64,000 nt of DNA from Favolaschia claudopus (Eukaryota > Basidiomycota > Agaricomycetes > Agaricales > Mycenaceae), in the NCBI GenBank assembly GCA_037176885.1, contig JAWWNJ010000024.1, forward strand, positions 558,001-622,000, given 5' to 3'. The stretch's first letter is position 1. Each line of letters begins with the position of its first letter. Of the stretch, positions 34,459 to 45,620 are shown in pieces. The notes under the pieces were generated by a model. It was not told the DNA's origin. It saw nothing but the letters and a program-made list of their open reading frames with translations, and did not search any database. The position numbers and the translations under genes were made by a program.

Positions 34459-35995
34459 ATGGAAAGGTGACTACGTGAGGCAACCGCGGCGTGTTCGTGA
34501 GCTGATGCCACCTCTGTAGGTACGAAAGAATAGAGAAAATCGGTTTGTTTCCCGTTTTCCAGCTTTAAACCTCATAACTTACCGCAATCTATCAGGCGAA
34601 GGTCATTCCCCCGCTCTACTTCCCCCAAGTCGCGTCGATTGTTGACGTTCGGATCGCCTCTAGGAACGTATGGCGTGGTTTACCGAGCGCTCGACAAGAA
34701 CACGAACACCATCGTCGCGCTGAAGAAGATCCGTCTCGAATCGGAGGATGAGGGCGTTCCCAGCACCGCTATACGCGAGATCAGTCTGTTGAAAGAGCTG
34801 CAGGATGAGAATATCGTCAGGTGTGTACACATACGCCCGCCCGTTCCTTCCTGAAGCAGGTCTGACGCGGAAACACGTATCTAACCAGGCTCTATAACAT
34901 CGTTCACGCTGATCAGAAGCTGTTCCTTGTCTTCGAATTCCTTGAGATGGACTTGAAGCGTTTCATGGAGGAGGGTAACAGAGAAAACAACCCTATCTCG
35001 CCTGCGTTGGTCAAGGTATGTTATTCTCGCGTCATCTGTTGAAATCTTTTCCTGCGCCGCGCGTCGACCGCAACAAAGCCGGCACGAATTTGTTTTGTCG
35101 TTTCCTCCGCGTCTCATATGTCACGTGACATTACTCCAGTCATCGCCGACGCGTCTTTTCTACGTTTCACCTGCGCAAACGCGTTTGTATGCTAAAAATC
35201 GACTTTAATCAGAAATTCACGCGTCAACTCAACCTTGGCCTGGTGTTCTGTCATTCCCGCCGTATCCTGCATCGCGACCTCAAACCTCAAAACCTACTCA
35301 TCGACAAACATAATAATCTGAAACTAGCAGACTTCGGATTGGCTCGGGCATTCGGGCTTCCTATGCGAACATACACTCATGAAGTACGCGGCTTGCAATC
35401 TTCTCCAATTTGCCTCGCCAATATTCTTACAGGTAGTAACCCTCTGGTACCGTGCGCCGGAAGTACTACTGGGTTCGCGTCACTATGCAACAGGGATCGA
35501 TATGTGGTCCGTTGGCTGCATTTTTGCGGAGATGGCGATGTCCGGGCAGCCTTTGTTCCCTGGTGACTCGGAAATCGACCAAATCTTCAAAATTTTCAGG
35601 TAGCGTCCTCGCAAAGCTTGCGCGTCTGTTCAATGGTCAATAGTGCTGAAATTACATGTCTAGAATTCTTGGGACGCCAAATGAGCAGAACTGGCCCGGC
35701 GTTGAAGGGCTCTCCGACTACAAGACAACGTTCCCGCAGTGGGGTTCGCAGGAGCTAGCGCGGGTGGTACCGCCTTTAGACAAAGATGGCATTGATTTCC
35801 TTCAAGTTCACTGTTCCCGGTATCTTTGGGTGCTGCATGCTGACATCGATATCTTAGGCCTCTTTGACGTACAACCCAGCGAAGCGTATCTCGGGTACGT
35901 CGACCTCAGCTCTGCCTTGGAAGATATGTGCTAACTCGTTTGCGCTGGGGTTTACAGCGAAACGCGCGTTGATTCATCCCTACTTTTCAGATTGA
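34459..35995 (+). CDS. CDC28: Cyclin-dependent kinase CDK1 (Cdc2/Cdc28), 291 aa
   Basis: Master cell-cycle kinase. Ten exons: 34459-34466, 34520-34542, 34596-34601, 34664-34820, 34889-35015, 35213-35383, 35433-35599, 35664-35805, 35858-35894, 35958-35995. The third exon is only GCGAAG (6 nt), yet it is required: it restores IGEGTYGVVY, in which Thr14 and Tyr15 are the inhibitory Wee1-type sites. The cyclin-binding helix PSTAIRE is exact, followed by [18 protein letters not shown] and the activation-loop Thr in [13 protein letters not shown]. The end [17 protein letters not shown] is normal for CDK1. Intron 5 (197 bases) is three to four times longer than the others and holds cell-cycle-type motifs. 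Identity is secure; the symbol follows yeast. Confidence 0.93.
35118..35131. promoter_or_regulatory. 14-bp perfect palindrome with E-box in CDK1 intron 5
   Basis: ATGTCACGTGACAT is its own reverse complement and contains TCACGTGA, the preferred site of bHLH factors such as Cbf1. Whether it is bound is unknown. Confidence 0.4.
35148..35186. promoter_or_regulatory. Two MluI cell-cycle box motifs in CDK1 intron 5
   Basis: ACGCGT occurs at 35149-35154, inside the palindrome GACGCGTC, and at 35179-35184, inside the palindrome AAACGCGTTT. ACGCGT is the binding site of the MBF transcription factor that drives G1/S genes in fungi. Function within an intron is inference. Confidence 0.4.
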
Positions 35996-36391
35996 GCTTC
36001 CCAGTAGAGTCTTCTTTTCGATCCGCATTCTGTATACCTGTATATTGTCTGGCATCATACCTATGTTCCCCATCTATTCACTGGTTGTATCGAGACCTTC
36101 ATATAACAATTGGTCCCTCACGCCATTCGCATATAAGCAAGAACGAGTATCTTGCGCGCAAATCCCGTTTAGTTTGCTGCCTGGCTGCATAACTAGTAAA
36201 CGCTTGCCAGTAGGCTGCTGGCTGCCAAATATTCTATCCCGAATAGCTTTACATTGTATGTGACACTTGATATGAGTCTCGTCGTGAAACTATCCCGGTC
36301 GTGGCCAGTTGATATTTTCGTTCCTGGGTCGAGTAAGATCGATATATTCTCCACCAGGTCCAGGATATGGATCATCGCCTGGAAACTCCGA
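35996..36391. other. Convergent 3' flanks of CDK1 and GPN1 (396 bp)
   Basis: Only 3' ends face this stretch. No gene or RNA is seen. Confidence 0.5.
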
Positions 36392-37680
36392 TTAGTTTCG
36401 TGTGCCATCCATGAAAAAAGAGACCAGCAGACTTCGGTCAATGATGTTGATGTCGCCTCCCTCGTCGTCGGCGTCGTCGTTGTCATCTTCGTCCCATTGG
36501 TCGCGGGAAAACGCTTCAGGGTTCTTTTGACGATCGACTGCGAGGTCTTTCATGAGTCTGTTCATGGAGTCGTCTTTTGCGTCTTGCAGGGATTTGTCTC
36601 GTGCTTTTCGTGCGCGTTCGAGTTCAGGGAGGTATTCTCTGCGAGGTTGGGTTAGTTAAGCAGTGTTAAGGAAAAGATCTGAATAGCCTACGTCTCGTAT
36701 TCCGTCCGAGATGCATCGACGGCGTCGAAGAACTCTTTGATCCCTGCACCGGTCATGCTGGAGACACCGACTGCTTTGAGATGCTTGTAAAATTCGTCGA
36801 GAACAAGACTCATGCTATTCATGAGACTGTTCATGTATGTAGGCTCGCCCTCAGAGTCCCTGGTGCCGCCGTGGGTGGCCAGCGCGGCCTGGAACGCTTC
36901 CCAGTCTTGCATCCATTCCAACGCAAAGTCATGCCGCTGCACGTCCGTTTTGTTGAACACGAGAATGAAGGGGAGCTTCGTCTTGTAAAGTATGCTGTAC
37001 TCGAGAGTCAAGAGACGCAGGGTCGCAAGTCTGATTTTTTTTACCTGCAGGCGTACAGCATATTCGACATGAACGTTGCTGGCGCTGTTGTCCTCGGCGT
37101 ATCGATTATATAGGCAACGACAGCCGGTAGGGACGATGCTACGGCGTCTGTGATGATAGCACCACTCGCCGACCAAGTGAAGATCTCGATTTGCCCTGGG
37201 GTGTCCAATATCACATAGCTATGGTCGGCAACGGAATGAACATTTTTGCAAGAGACCTGAGGATCCAGAAAAACATACTCGACGCTCTCGGCGCGTTTCT
37301 CGACGAGATTGAGCACCTGGTCAAATTTTGTAGTGAACAAATTCAAGGCAGTCAATATCCCGCCGTTAGGACCAAGGTTGTACCTTGCGCGAAGATTGGA
37401 TTGAACCGGATCGGCACTACGAGAAGATAACACACTGCTTCATGACCTCCTGATAGTTCACCGTGTCCCGTATATCGATGTTCGCCTCAAACGGTACCCG
37501 TGTCACGGCAGGATCGAGATTCAAAATGTATGGAGGTTTGGGCGGATTCAGAGAGTGCAAATACGAGTTTATTCGTTGGACAAAGGTGGATTTCCCAGCA
37601 CCTGCCATACCAATGGTAATTATTGCGATCGGCTTGGGTTTGGAGGGTCCTGCGCCCTCAGAGCCCGAGGGCACCGACAT
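36392..37680 (-). CDS. GPN1: GPN-loop GTPase 1, 357 aa
   Basis: GTPase needed for assembly and nuclear import of RNA polymerase II. Exons: 37680-37436, 37383-37279, 37218-37045, 36994-36692, 36638-36392. Diagnostic motifs: P-loop GMAGAGKST, the GPN loop in [29 protein letters not shown], and FNKTD for guanine recognition. The C-terminus has [17 protein letters not shown] and an acidic [14 protein letters not shown] tail, as in the eukaryotic GPN1/Npa3 group. The correct second splice uses a GTATGT donor just before the apparent coding text VFLDPQ, giving [14 protein letters not shown]; reading straight through would insert about 20 foreign residues. Confidence 0.92.
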
Positions 37681-38173
37681 GGTCAAAGGTCAAGAGGGAT
37701 TTGAGTTTGTGACATTTTGTGACCCACCAAGTTCTACTGCGTTTCCCTAAATTTCAATTATTTGCGATCTCAGAATCTCTGCAACAGTGGAACGCGCTCC
37801 TGCTCCTTCAACGGCCGAAAATCATTTCAACCCATTGAAAACATTTACTTCCACCGAAACAAACCAATCCTGCAAAAAAACAACGCAATTCGAAGCCGAA
37901 CCCGATTTCTTCAACTCGAGCGGCCAGCCGCAAATGACGCTGACAGTGGCACGCTCAATAGAATCAGCGGAAACTCATCCACATAGTGGGCCAACCTTCC
38001 CAAACCCAAGAAACATGTTTAGCCCTGAGTCATGCGAAAGTCGAAAGGAATGATCCACCATATGTGCCGCCGGTTCCGATAGCTCTTGGCTTCACGGTGG
38101 AAGTTCACCTTTCACTTATCGACTTAGGGAGGTCTACGGGGTACTCAGATACGCTTGAGCTCTACCGCACTCA
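37681..38173. other. Divergent intergenic region (493 bp)
   Basis: Lies between the starts of GPN1 and the acetyltransferase gene. An 89-codon plus-strand frame at 37787-38053 overlaps it but shows no motif and no useful splice into the acetyltransferase, so I read this as promoter sequence. Confidence 0.45.
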
Positions 38174-39134
38174 TGACAGAAATTGTCGTTCGGAGACTCG
38201 TCGATCCCAGTGGTACGCAATTGCCTACGCTCTTCTAATTGAAAACAACGACCTCGTGGGCATCGTTCCTACAGAGCAGGAAATCGAGCATGCAGCTTCC
38301 CTGTTGCACGACGCATTCCTAGCCGGTTTGCCCCACATTCACTTCGTCACACATCACTGAAATAGCCCCAGCTGGGGATTCATTCGGCCTTTCTCTATCG
38401 GGAGGAGATCCCGCGCTCGATATCTGGATCCTTCGCGCTGGAGTACGTGCAGCCGTGGTAGGAGGCGAACTCTGGGTGGCCGGCTTCAATCCGACAGAGA
38501 TCTGTTCTGTAGCAACATGGTTCGGCCCAGGGACTGATTATCTTGCGACGTAATTCCTGGGATTATTTCCAGTCCAAAACTGAATCAATCTCACATAGAG
38601 AGGAACAATGCGCCGCTGGCTGGGATCAGGTGCAAGAAAGTTTCAACTCGGATGCCAAAAAGTGGTGGGAATACGTCGGTGGCCGTATCATGTTTTGGAA
38701 GAATATGGATTGACGCCGATACTACAGTTTATTCCGCGCTACAATAAGTGGAATGCGGAATGCATAGGTGAAGGCACGAAGCTGAAATCATGGCAGCTTC
38801 AACTGCTTGGTACTGCCCCAGAACATCAACGAAAAGGCCTCTCTCGTGCTCTCATCAAAGCCGTCGAAGCCAAGGTATTTTTCCATTCACTACCTCGAAA
38901 TCTTCTTGTAATTACTGTAACCTCTCCTAGGCTACAGCGGATGGAGTTGGCATGTGTCTAGAGACGACCAACGACCCCAATGTGTGTACCTCAGACCTGA
39001 TCCTTTTCTTTCCTCTTCGCTTATATCTCTTCCAGGTCAAATTCTACAAAAACCTCGGATTCGTGGAGCGCGGCACCATCAGTATCGTCGGCGCCGGGGG
39101 CGAGACCATAATGACATCCCTGACGAAGTCCTGA
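38174..39134 (+). CDS. GNAT-family N-acetyltransferase, 215 aa (copy A)
   Basis: Exons: 38174-38213, 38275-38325, 38366-38549, 38599-38674, 38728-38874, 38931-38981, 39036-39134. The start MTEIVVRRLVDPS, then EIEHAASLLHDAF, is typical of fungal GNAT proteins. Motif A, the acetyl-CoA pyrophosphate-binding loop, reads LQLLGTAPEHQRKGLSRALI (Q-R-K-G-L-S). The end VKFYKNLGFVERG is the usual motif B, where the Tyr can act as general acid. Substrate is unknown. It converges on the tRNase Z gene 159 bp away. A paralogue of the same exon-by-exon layout lies at 44445-45411. Confidence 0.82.
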
Positions 39135-39293
39135 ATACCCCAAACAAAAACCTGCTCTAAATTACAAGAGAAGAAAATCGGCGTTTGTCTTTCAAAGCTA
39201 CGGATACAAGAAAGCACAAGATTACAAGATACAGTAGATGCACGGATATATACTTGCGGGATTTAAATCAATGCAATGCAAACAACCCTGAAT

Positions 39294-42200
39294 CTATAAA
39301 TCGGCGGCAAGTGCAGCTTTTCTCTCCTCCTCATCCTCTTCTTCGTCGTAGGTGTCAGCAAAGGTTTGCTGGATCGCTGGAAGATACATATTCAACTTCC
39401 ACATAGTCCCAATCGTAAAGCTCGCATGATCAAAGGCTAGGGCGATGATCGGCTCGCGCGCGTTGTTCTCGCCCGTTTGACGGCGAATGCCTAGAGAGGG
39501 CGGCAAGCGCGGATACCGAGCGGAGAAGTGCGTGAGCAGAACGTTCTCGGCATTCATCCTGGAGTTGATGCGTTTCAGCAAAGTTGAGATGCTGGAGAAA
39601 AGAGTACAGACTTTCGGCCCATCTCGATCGCCTGCCCAACGGTACTGTGAGACTTGGCACGGGCCATAACCTCTTCGTCGTCGCCCATCGTTGCTTCGTG
39701 GATGAGAAGTGTTGCCCCTTGCCCTCCACGAACGAGACTCTGTGTCGGCAAAGTGTCTGCCGAGAAACTGGCGCCCCATGAGCACAAGCGAATGCCATAC
39801 AGTGTAATGATACAGGATTAGACGCGACTTACACGATGCTCCATCCATCTTGGTGACGGATTGAAACGCCGTAGCATTTCACCTGGTGAAACACATCGAT
39901 AGTATTGAAACTTTGCAAGCCCAAGGCAACACACAATCGCATGCCGGCGGCCGTAGAGCTAGAAATCGAGTCAGCAAAGAACGCAAAGCCAACGCGTCGG
40001 AAGTCGAACTTACCGTTGGAAGTCGGTCCACGGCTCCGTCCCTTCGATCCGCCACATTCCGTGGTAGAGATAATCGCCCGACCTTTTTATGTGCAAGGCG
40101 TCGCTGATGACGGTGACAACTCCGCCTCCGGATGGGTCGTTAATCCCCAGATCCTCGATATCGCTGAGTTCGCGGAGATATAAATGAAGCTTGTGGATCG
40201 AGACTAGGTACAAGGGCTGCGTCACAGGAGGGTCGAGCTGCAATGAAATCAGCCCTCTAAAGATCTTGAGACATGAACAATGATGATGGACCTTCCGCCG
40301 CTGCGACAGGATCTTCGCAACGCCCATGTGATGGTCGCCGTGAATGTGGCTCACGAAAATGCATCGTAAATCACGCAGCACATCTCCAACACTGGCGCCA
40401 AAATGCCTTGCAAGCTGGCCGTAGGTTCCTTCGCCTGCATCAAGAAGAATGGATCCTCGAGATGGAATTCTGACAAGAGTCGAGGACACTGAAGTGATGT
40501 GAGAACTTTGTAGCGTACACTGAAATAATAAAGAACGACTGACCGTTGCGCGACGAAGTAGGCACAGCGCTGGCCGTTCCAAGAGGAATGATGGCTACAT
40601 CATACCCGGGGGAGGGCCGCGATGCTTTTTGAGGAGCCACTTCCTCCACCTTCGCTCGGACATCGGCAAATTTCTGCAAATTGGAGGGCGAAAGCAAGAG
40701 AAGTTCAGGCGAATCAGGTTTGGTGTGTGCTGGATGGAAGTTATCTCTTCGCTCTGCCGGAAGACGTCCAGTTTCTGGAGCACCGACGGGGCGGACATTC
40801 ATACGAAGGCCGGGTTCCAAGGCAAAACAGTTTGCGGGAAGTTCGGGGATAGCTTAGGGCATGATGAATAGCGCAATGGTAGAAGAATAACCTCAGGTTA
40901 CCGGACAACTGCTTGAGGGGAGAGAGGGAGTAATGTGGTACAGGGAACATCTCTGCGTCCAATTGATGCAATCTCAGTTGGTTGAACGCAGCTGAAGTGA
41001 ATGTGACTGGATTACATCCGTATTCGGGCGAAGATACCATATGCTTCAAAATCAATGACTCAGCATTTTACCGAGTGATGAGACGAGAGACTCTTACATG
41101 TGCGGAAGGCGGAAAACCGTTCATAAATTGAATGTACCGAGGGTCTTCAAAAACACCGGCTCCGCACAAATGATACACAGTTCGGACAGCATACTCGGAA
41201 ACATCTTCTGTGCGCGTAGAATGAAATCTTGCATAGAAAGGAGATGTTTCGAACGAAGAGATGAGATGAGGAATGTATGCTGGGGACGGAACATCCAAAA
41301 CGATTAGAACCTATAAAGGAATCTTAGATGAGGGCAAACAGGGTTTATATGGACTAACCGGAGGAACTTCCGATGGCCCAATGCAATCGAGCGGGTTAAT
41401 TATCTTATTAACAGTTTGATCGCCTTCCTGCACGGCAACTGTGATGCTTTCGCCCCTTGTAAGTCGAGATCGCATATTTTTCGGGACACCCAATTCGAGA
41501 GACTTGTCTACGTCGAACTTGCCACGAACAGAGGGGCCAACGACCACGTATGCCAGAGTTGGAGGCGAATCAATTGGCCATGATGGGTTAAACTTGGGGA
41601 GTTGATGATGATACCCAGCTGGGATTCGAGGGCGCTGATATATGTCAAACTGAAAACCAAGGTTAAGGCGGACTTGGATGCAAAGAGGAATACTCATTAC
41701 ATTCTTGGAGTCCTCTGCGTCTCCCTTTGGCGATACCCTTTGCCTTTTGGGGGAGTTGCCCTTAAAACCTCGTTTCATGGAGGCTGGAAACATAGTGTTG
41801 ATCATAAGCGTCCGCCATTCTTGTGCCAATTCGCCCTCCAACTTTTCAGCTAAGAAACCTTCTTGTTCCATAATTTCCTTCAGTGAAGAGCTGGGCTCGC
41901 GCTTTCGTTTCGTAGCTCCGGTCTCCGTGACGCATTCGACTGGTGACTCTTGAGACGCTTTCGCCAACGTAGCTTCGGGTACTTCCATCGAAGAGTGCAG
42001 TACGGGAAAACTGTAGACGGTGATATTCTTGTCTTGGTAAGTCCAGGGAGGTGATGCAGTCAGATCTGGAGACAAGGAAACCTCTTTGACGTTAACGTTC
42101 ATCGAGTCCCTGTAACGAATCGGTTGGCTGAAATTATTCAAACATTGAACGACCTACCGGTAGATATAACATCGCATTGCAGCGATTCGATGTGCAAGCC

Positions 42201-42513
42201 CAGGTGGTCCCACAACGTCCAAAATCCTGAGCGACTGGTCCGCCGAAGACATGAGCATACCTAGCACAAGGAAAACTCAACAACAGATGCGCGATTGAAG
42301 GGAACACGCACCTGCAATACCGCCAGTACGCTGGGGTACAACCTGAGTCAGAAAAAAAGCGCGAGTGCTCTTTCGGTGCGCCTTCTTCTGGGTGAAGGCT
42401 CTGTTGGAGTTCTCTGCGAGATTGAAAATGTATTTCGCATTGTCGAAAGAGATAACAATTGAAGGTTCTGTGTCCGTAGTCGCGCTTGTAACGACTGAGG
42501 TCGTCCAGCTCAT
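39294..42513 (-). CDS. TRZ1: Long-form tRNase Z (tRNA 3' endonuclease), 878 aa
   Basis: Cuts the 3' trailer from precursor tRNAs. Twelve exons: 42513-42312, 42260-42158, 42109-41701, 41649-41359, 41310-41098, 41043-40902, 40852-40544, 40488-40292, 40237-40014, 39958-39833, 39767-39612, 39558-39294. The N-terminal half (DTEPSIVISFDNAKYIF, LDVVGPPGLAHRIAAMR) is the inactive metallo-beta-lactamase-like half of long-form enzymes. The C-terminal half carries all metal-ligand motifs: VSHIHGDHHMG (HxHxDH), a His in VFHQVKC, FSADT with its Asp, LLIHEATMGDD, KSHST, and LTHFSARYP. The protein should be active in nucleus, mitochondria or both. A diverged paralogue lies at 45621-48689. Confidence 0.92.
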
Positions 42514-43453
42514 GATTGGAAGGAAACGAAGGGAATGTTGCGCGAAAGCGGGAAATTAAGTGAGCCGAATAGACTGGACGACTGACAGCTCAAAACGAAA
42601 GGCCTAATTGGCGCTCCGCGACGTCGAAGTCTCTAAAATGAGTCCAATCGATGCATTCAGAAGCGAAGCCAGCGACACGGTCACGTGGGAAATGCGTACT
42701 CTTAAATTACCTTCTGGCAGACTTGGTGGATCGCACAAATCGAGACAGAATACCGCGTGTATTGGCACTGTCGTACAAAAAAGACAAGAACAGAACATAA
42801 ATAAAGGAATAACAAAACGACCCCCCGTGAGCGCCATGTCCCGGATTTTCCAATATACCACGCAGCTCTATGGTCGCTCACGCTCCGATTGCCCCGCCTA
42901 TTCAAGGTGATTTTGTGTAGTACTTCTGTGTTTGGTTCGCCGCTCGGTGGGTCCCGTGTCCTGATGTGGAGTTGCACTAAGCCGTCCTGCCCGCGTCCTG
43001 GCATCGCGTCATGGTGGTCGAGCTCAGGATACACTATCAGAGCGTGAAGTCGCGCTGGGACGCGGTGTCCCGTGGTCAACTCGCGCTGTCCTACATGCCC
43101 GGTCTCATACAAGGTTGCGGATGTCCCCGTATCCCATGCTCCCGTATACGGTGAGAATTTTTATCGATGACCTTTTCCGTATTTGTTTTGGTTTTGGTGC
43201 CGCGTGTATTTGGCGTAGAGAAGTAAATGAAAACCTAAGTAGAGTCAGGCGCGATGACACGGGGAAATTGAATGAGACTTACCAAAACAAGTGAGAGAGA
43301 CAGGGGGAAAGCGAATGCGTCGATTGGAATACGGGGTGGTGACGCCGGCGATAAGAGTATGAGGGGTAACGCAAGACCAAAGCAGAAACGCGAAACAAGC
43401 CGAGGTACTGACGATGCGGGCGAAAGCGGGGAGAGAGGAGAATTTGTCGTCGT
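42514..43453. other. Interval without a supported gene (940 bp)
   Basis: 5' flank of the tRNase Z gene and 3' flank of the small membrane protein. Overlapping frames at 42604-42861 (minus) and 42608-42910 (plus) are both open, but neither has a motif. A TCACGTGG E-box-like site is present near 42682. The stretch 42930-43140 is GC-rich and nothing in it was identified. Confidence 0.4.
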
Positions 43454-44095
43454 TTAGCCGAAAAAGCCTCGCCCATGTCCGTACAGCATCTTATACTGGC
43501 TCTCGTACTGGCCAGGCTGCGGGAGGTGTTGGTGGCGAGCGAGAGCGGGATCAGACCGTGCCAACGATGCAGAGCGCGGGGGAGCAGCGATGGTCGGAGG
43601 CTTGAATGACTCGATCGTCTCAATGATTTTCTGTGGGTACAAAACAAATTAGCACCGCACCCTGAGGAGAACAATTTATGAAGTGAAACCTACCTCCTCA
43701 TCAAAGGATGTCTTGCCCTTGGAATACGCCCGCCCAATGAGCCATGCTCCTACGACGAATACGATAGAGAATATCATGATAGCCACGGCGATGTGAAGAA
43801 ATAGTCGCTGAGTGGCGGGGCCAGGCATCCTGACACTTCCTGCGCTGGGCGAGGCGGAGGCCGTGGGGAGGTCGTCTGTTAACGCGGCACCTGCGTAGAC
43901 TTCTCCCGATGCTATTGTCGTGACAGCCTCGTATACTTGGTTGGCGACAGAGGTGGGTGTCTTGGATGGATCTAACCCGAAGAACGGGGCCAGAGTAGGG
44001 AGAGGCGAAGCAGCGAGGGGGCTGTTGCCGGGAAGAATACTGCTGCTGATGCCGACGCCAGAGAGGAAGGAGCTGACGATGGAGGATGGAGCCAT
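43454..44095 (-). CDS. Small single-pass membrane protein, 192 aa
   Basis: Two exons, 44095-43694 and 43630-43454. The N-terminal region is Ser/Pro/Ala-rich and probably outside the cytosol. One membrane helix, IAVAIMIFSIVFVVGAWLIG, is followed by a cytosolic tail starting RAYSKGKTSFDEE. The tail ends in an aromatic, Gly-rich motif, YESQYKMLYGHGRGFFG, that looks like a conserved docking site. I do not recognise the family. It sits between the two acetyltransferase/tRNase Z pairs. Confidence 0.65.
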
Positions 44096-44444
44096 TCTTT
44101 GAGATATATCGAGTTTTCGAGAGCTGAACTTTGTGGGTGGTAGTGGTGGTAGGAAGTAAGCTCGTTGAAGTGTCTAGGGAGGCAGACAGCGGCTCTTATG
44201 CCTGTGGAAGTGAGACAGTCGAACATCTTGGAAGTGAGACAAGACAGGGTGGCTGGCGACTATTCAGAGACATGCCGGGCATCTTGGGGTCGTCGGGTTC
44301 AGACGCTTGCATGCATAATACTGTTTAGCAAACACACATTTAGATTGAGTCTACATGAAGAACTGGGTGAACAAGGGTGACTAGAGTAACCTTGTTTCCG
44401 TGCTCGCCAGTTCGACTTTCACAAATTGGTCGCAAACAGCCTCT
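44096..44444. other. Interval without a supported gene (349 bp)
   Basis: 5' flank of the small membrane protein and 3' flank of the second acetyltransferase; short frames only. Confidence 0.45.
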
Positions 44445-45411
44445 TCAAGGCTTGGTTAAGGTCGTCAGCATGAGCTGATCATCCCCAATATCAATGGGGA
44501 CGGCGCCACGAACGACGAAGCCAAGCTTCTGATAATACGCGACCTGACATAAAATTCAGTTTTCTTATGTAGATGCCAAATGTTTCACATGGACAGACAT
44601 TCGTTAGTTCCGAAGTTCCAACAACCATTGATACTCGCTCTGCTGAAGCCTATGAAAATCCTGAGTAGTGATGGGGATAGAGAGGGAAAGGCAAGACCTT
44701 GCTTTCAACAGCTCGGATGAGAGCTGTAGAAAGACCTTTCCCTTGATGATCCGGATCGGTGCCCAGGAGGAGGAGGTGCCAAGATTTCAAGCCCATATGT
44801 CTTCCGATAAGGGACGCACTCGCTTCCTCAGTGGTTGGAAGGAACTACCGTCGTGGATTGAAATTCTGCAGACAAAGAAAATCGAATGAACAAACATAAT
44901 CCGACCACCATGTTCTCTTCTCTTGACTAAGCTTCGAAATGAATTGATCCCATTCCGCAGCGCTTCGTTGCGCCTCGCTGGGGACCAAATCAGAACTGTG
45001 AACTCATGAGAAATGGAAAGACTTTACGTCACGAGAGCATCGATACCAGGAGGAAACCAGACAGCGGCGGCACGAATCGCGTTCGTACCCGATTGTCCAG
45101 CAACCCAAACTTCCCCCTCAAGTAGGCCGGCCAGGACGTGCCCACGATAAACATATTTGGCCGCAAGTTCACGTTTTCCATCCGTCAAGAAACGAAATAG
45201 CCTGTCTCAATTGCAAGTTCAGTGCGCCTACCATCCAGATGACTGAATAGTTGACGAACTGTTGACGAAGGCCCTATCTAACATAGATACGAGGGCGTCG
45301 ATTTCATCGTCTGTCGTCCAGATTTGAAACAGTTGAATTTGGGACTCCGACGCCGCAAAAAAAAAATGACGGACCGCTAGGATTAATGAGTTTACGAACA
45401 GAGATTTCCAT
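44445..45411 (-). CDS. GNAT-family N-acetyltransferase (copy B)
   Basis: Minus-strand paralogue of the gene at 38174-39134. It begins MEISVRKLINPS, then DEIDALVSMLDRAFV, parallel to copy A. Later blocks also match in order: GEVWVAGQSG (copy A GELWVAGFNP), AAEWDQFISKLSQEKRTWW (copy A GWDQVQESFNSDAKKWW), and motif A LLLLGTDPDHQGKGLSTALI with the canonical Q-G-K-G. The end VAYYQKLGFVVRG matches motif B. Introns fall at equivalent places. A stop in the exon after WWSDY is avoided by using the acceptor after CGACGGTAG. It is transcribed away from the tRNase Z-like gene downstream, with which it shares a short divergent promoter region. Confidence 0.75.
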
Positions 45412-45620
45412 GACCACAAGGCTACAGCGGAGAGTTGCTTAGAGCAGGGAGGTGACTCGACTCTTGCTCTGAGAGCCCCATCAAACTCGGAGGTGATGAT
45501 CGGACAGGAAGGAAGGAAGACATATCAGAGCCTTCGGCCGACACAGCCCGAACAAGCAATCTAGGTCGATTCGCGTCGCCAACCTCAACCACCACGTCCT
45601 TTTCATCCAGCCGCCGCCCT

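Noticed and set aside
37787..38053. 89-codon plus-strand frame as N-terminus of the acetyltransferase
   Set aside because: The typical GNAT start MTEIVVRRLVDPS lies at 38174 and matches the start of the paralogue at 45411, so no extra N-terminus is needed.
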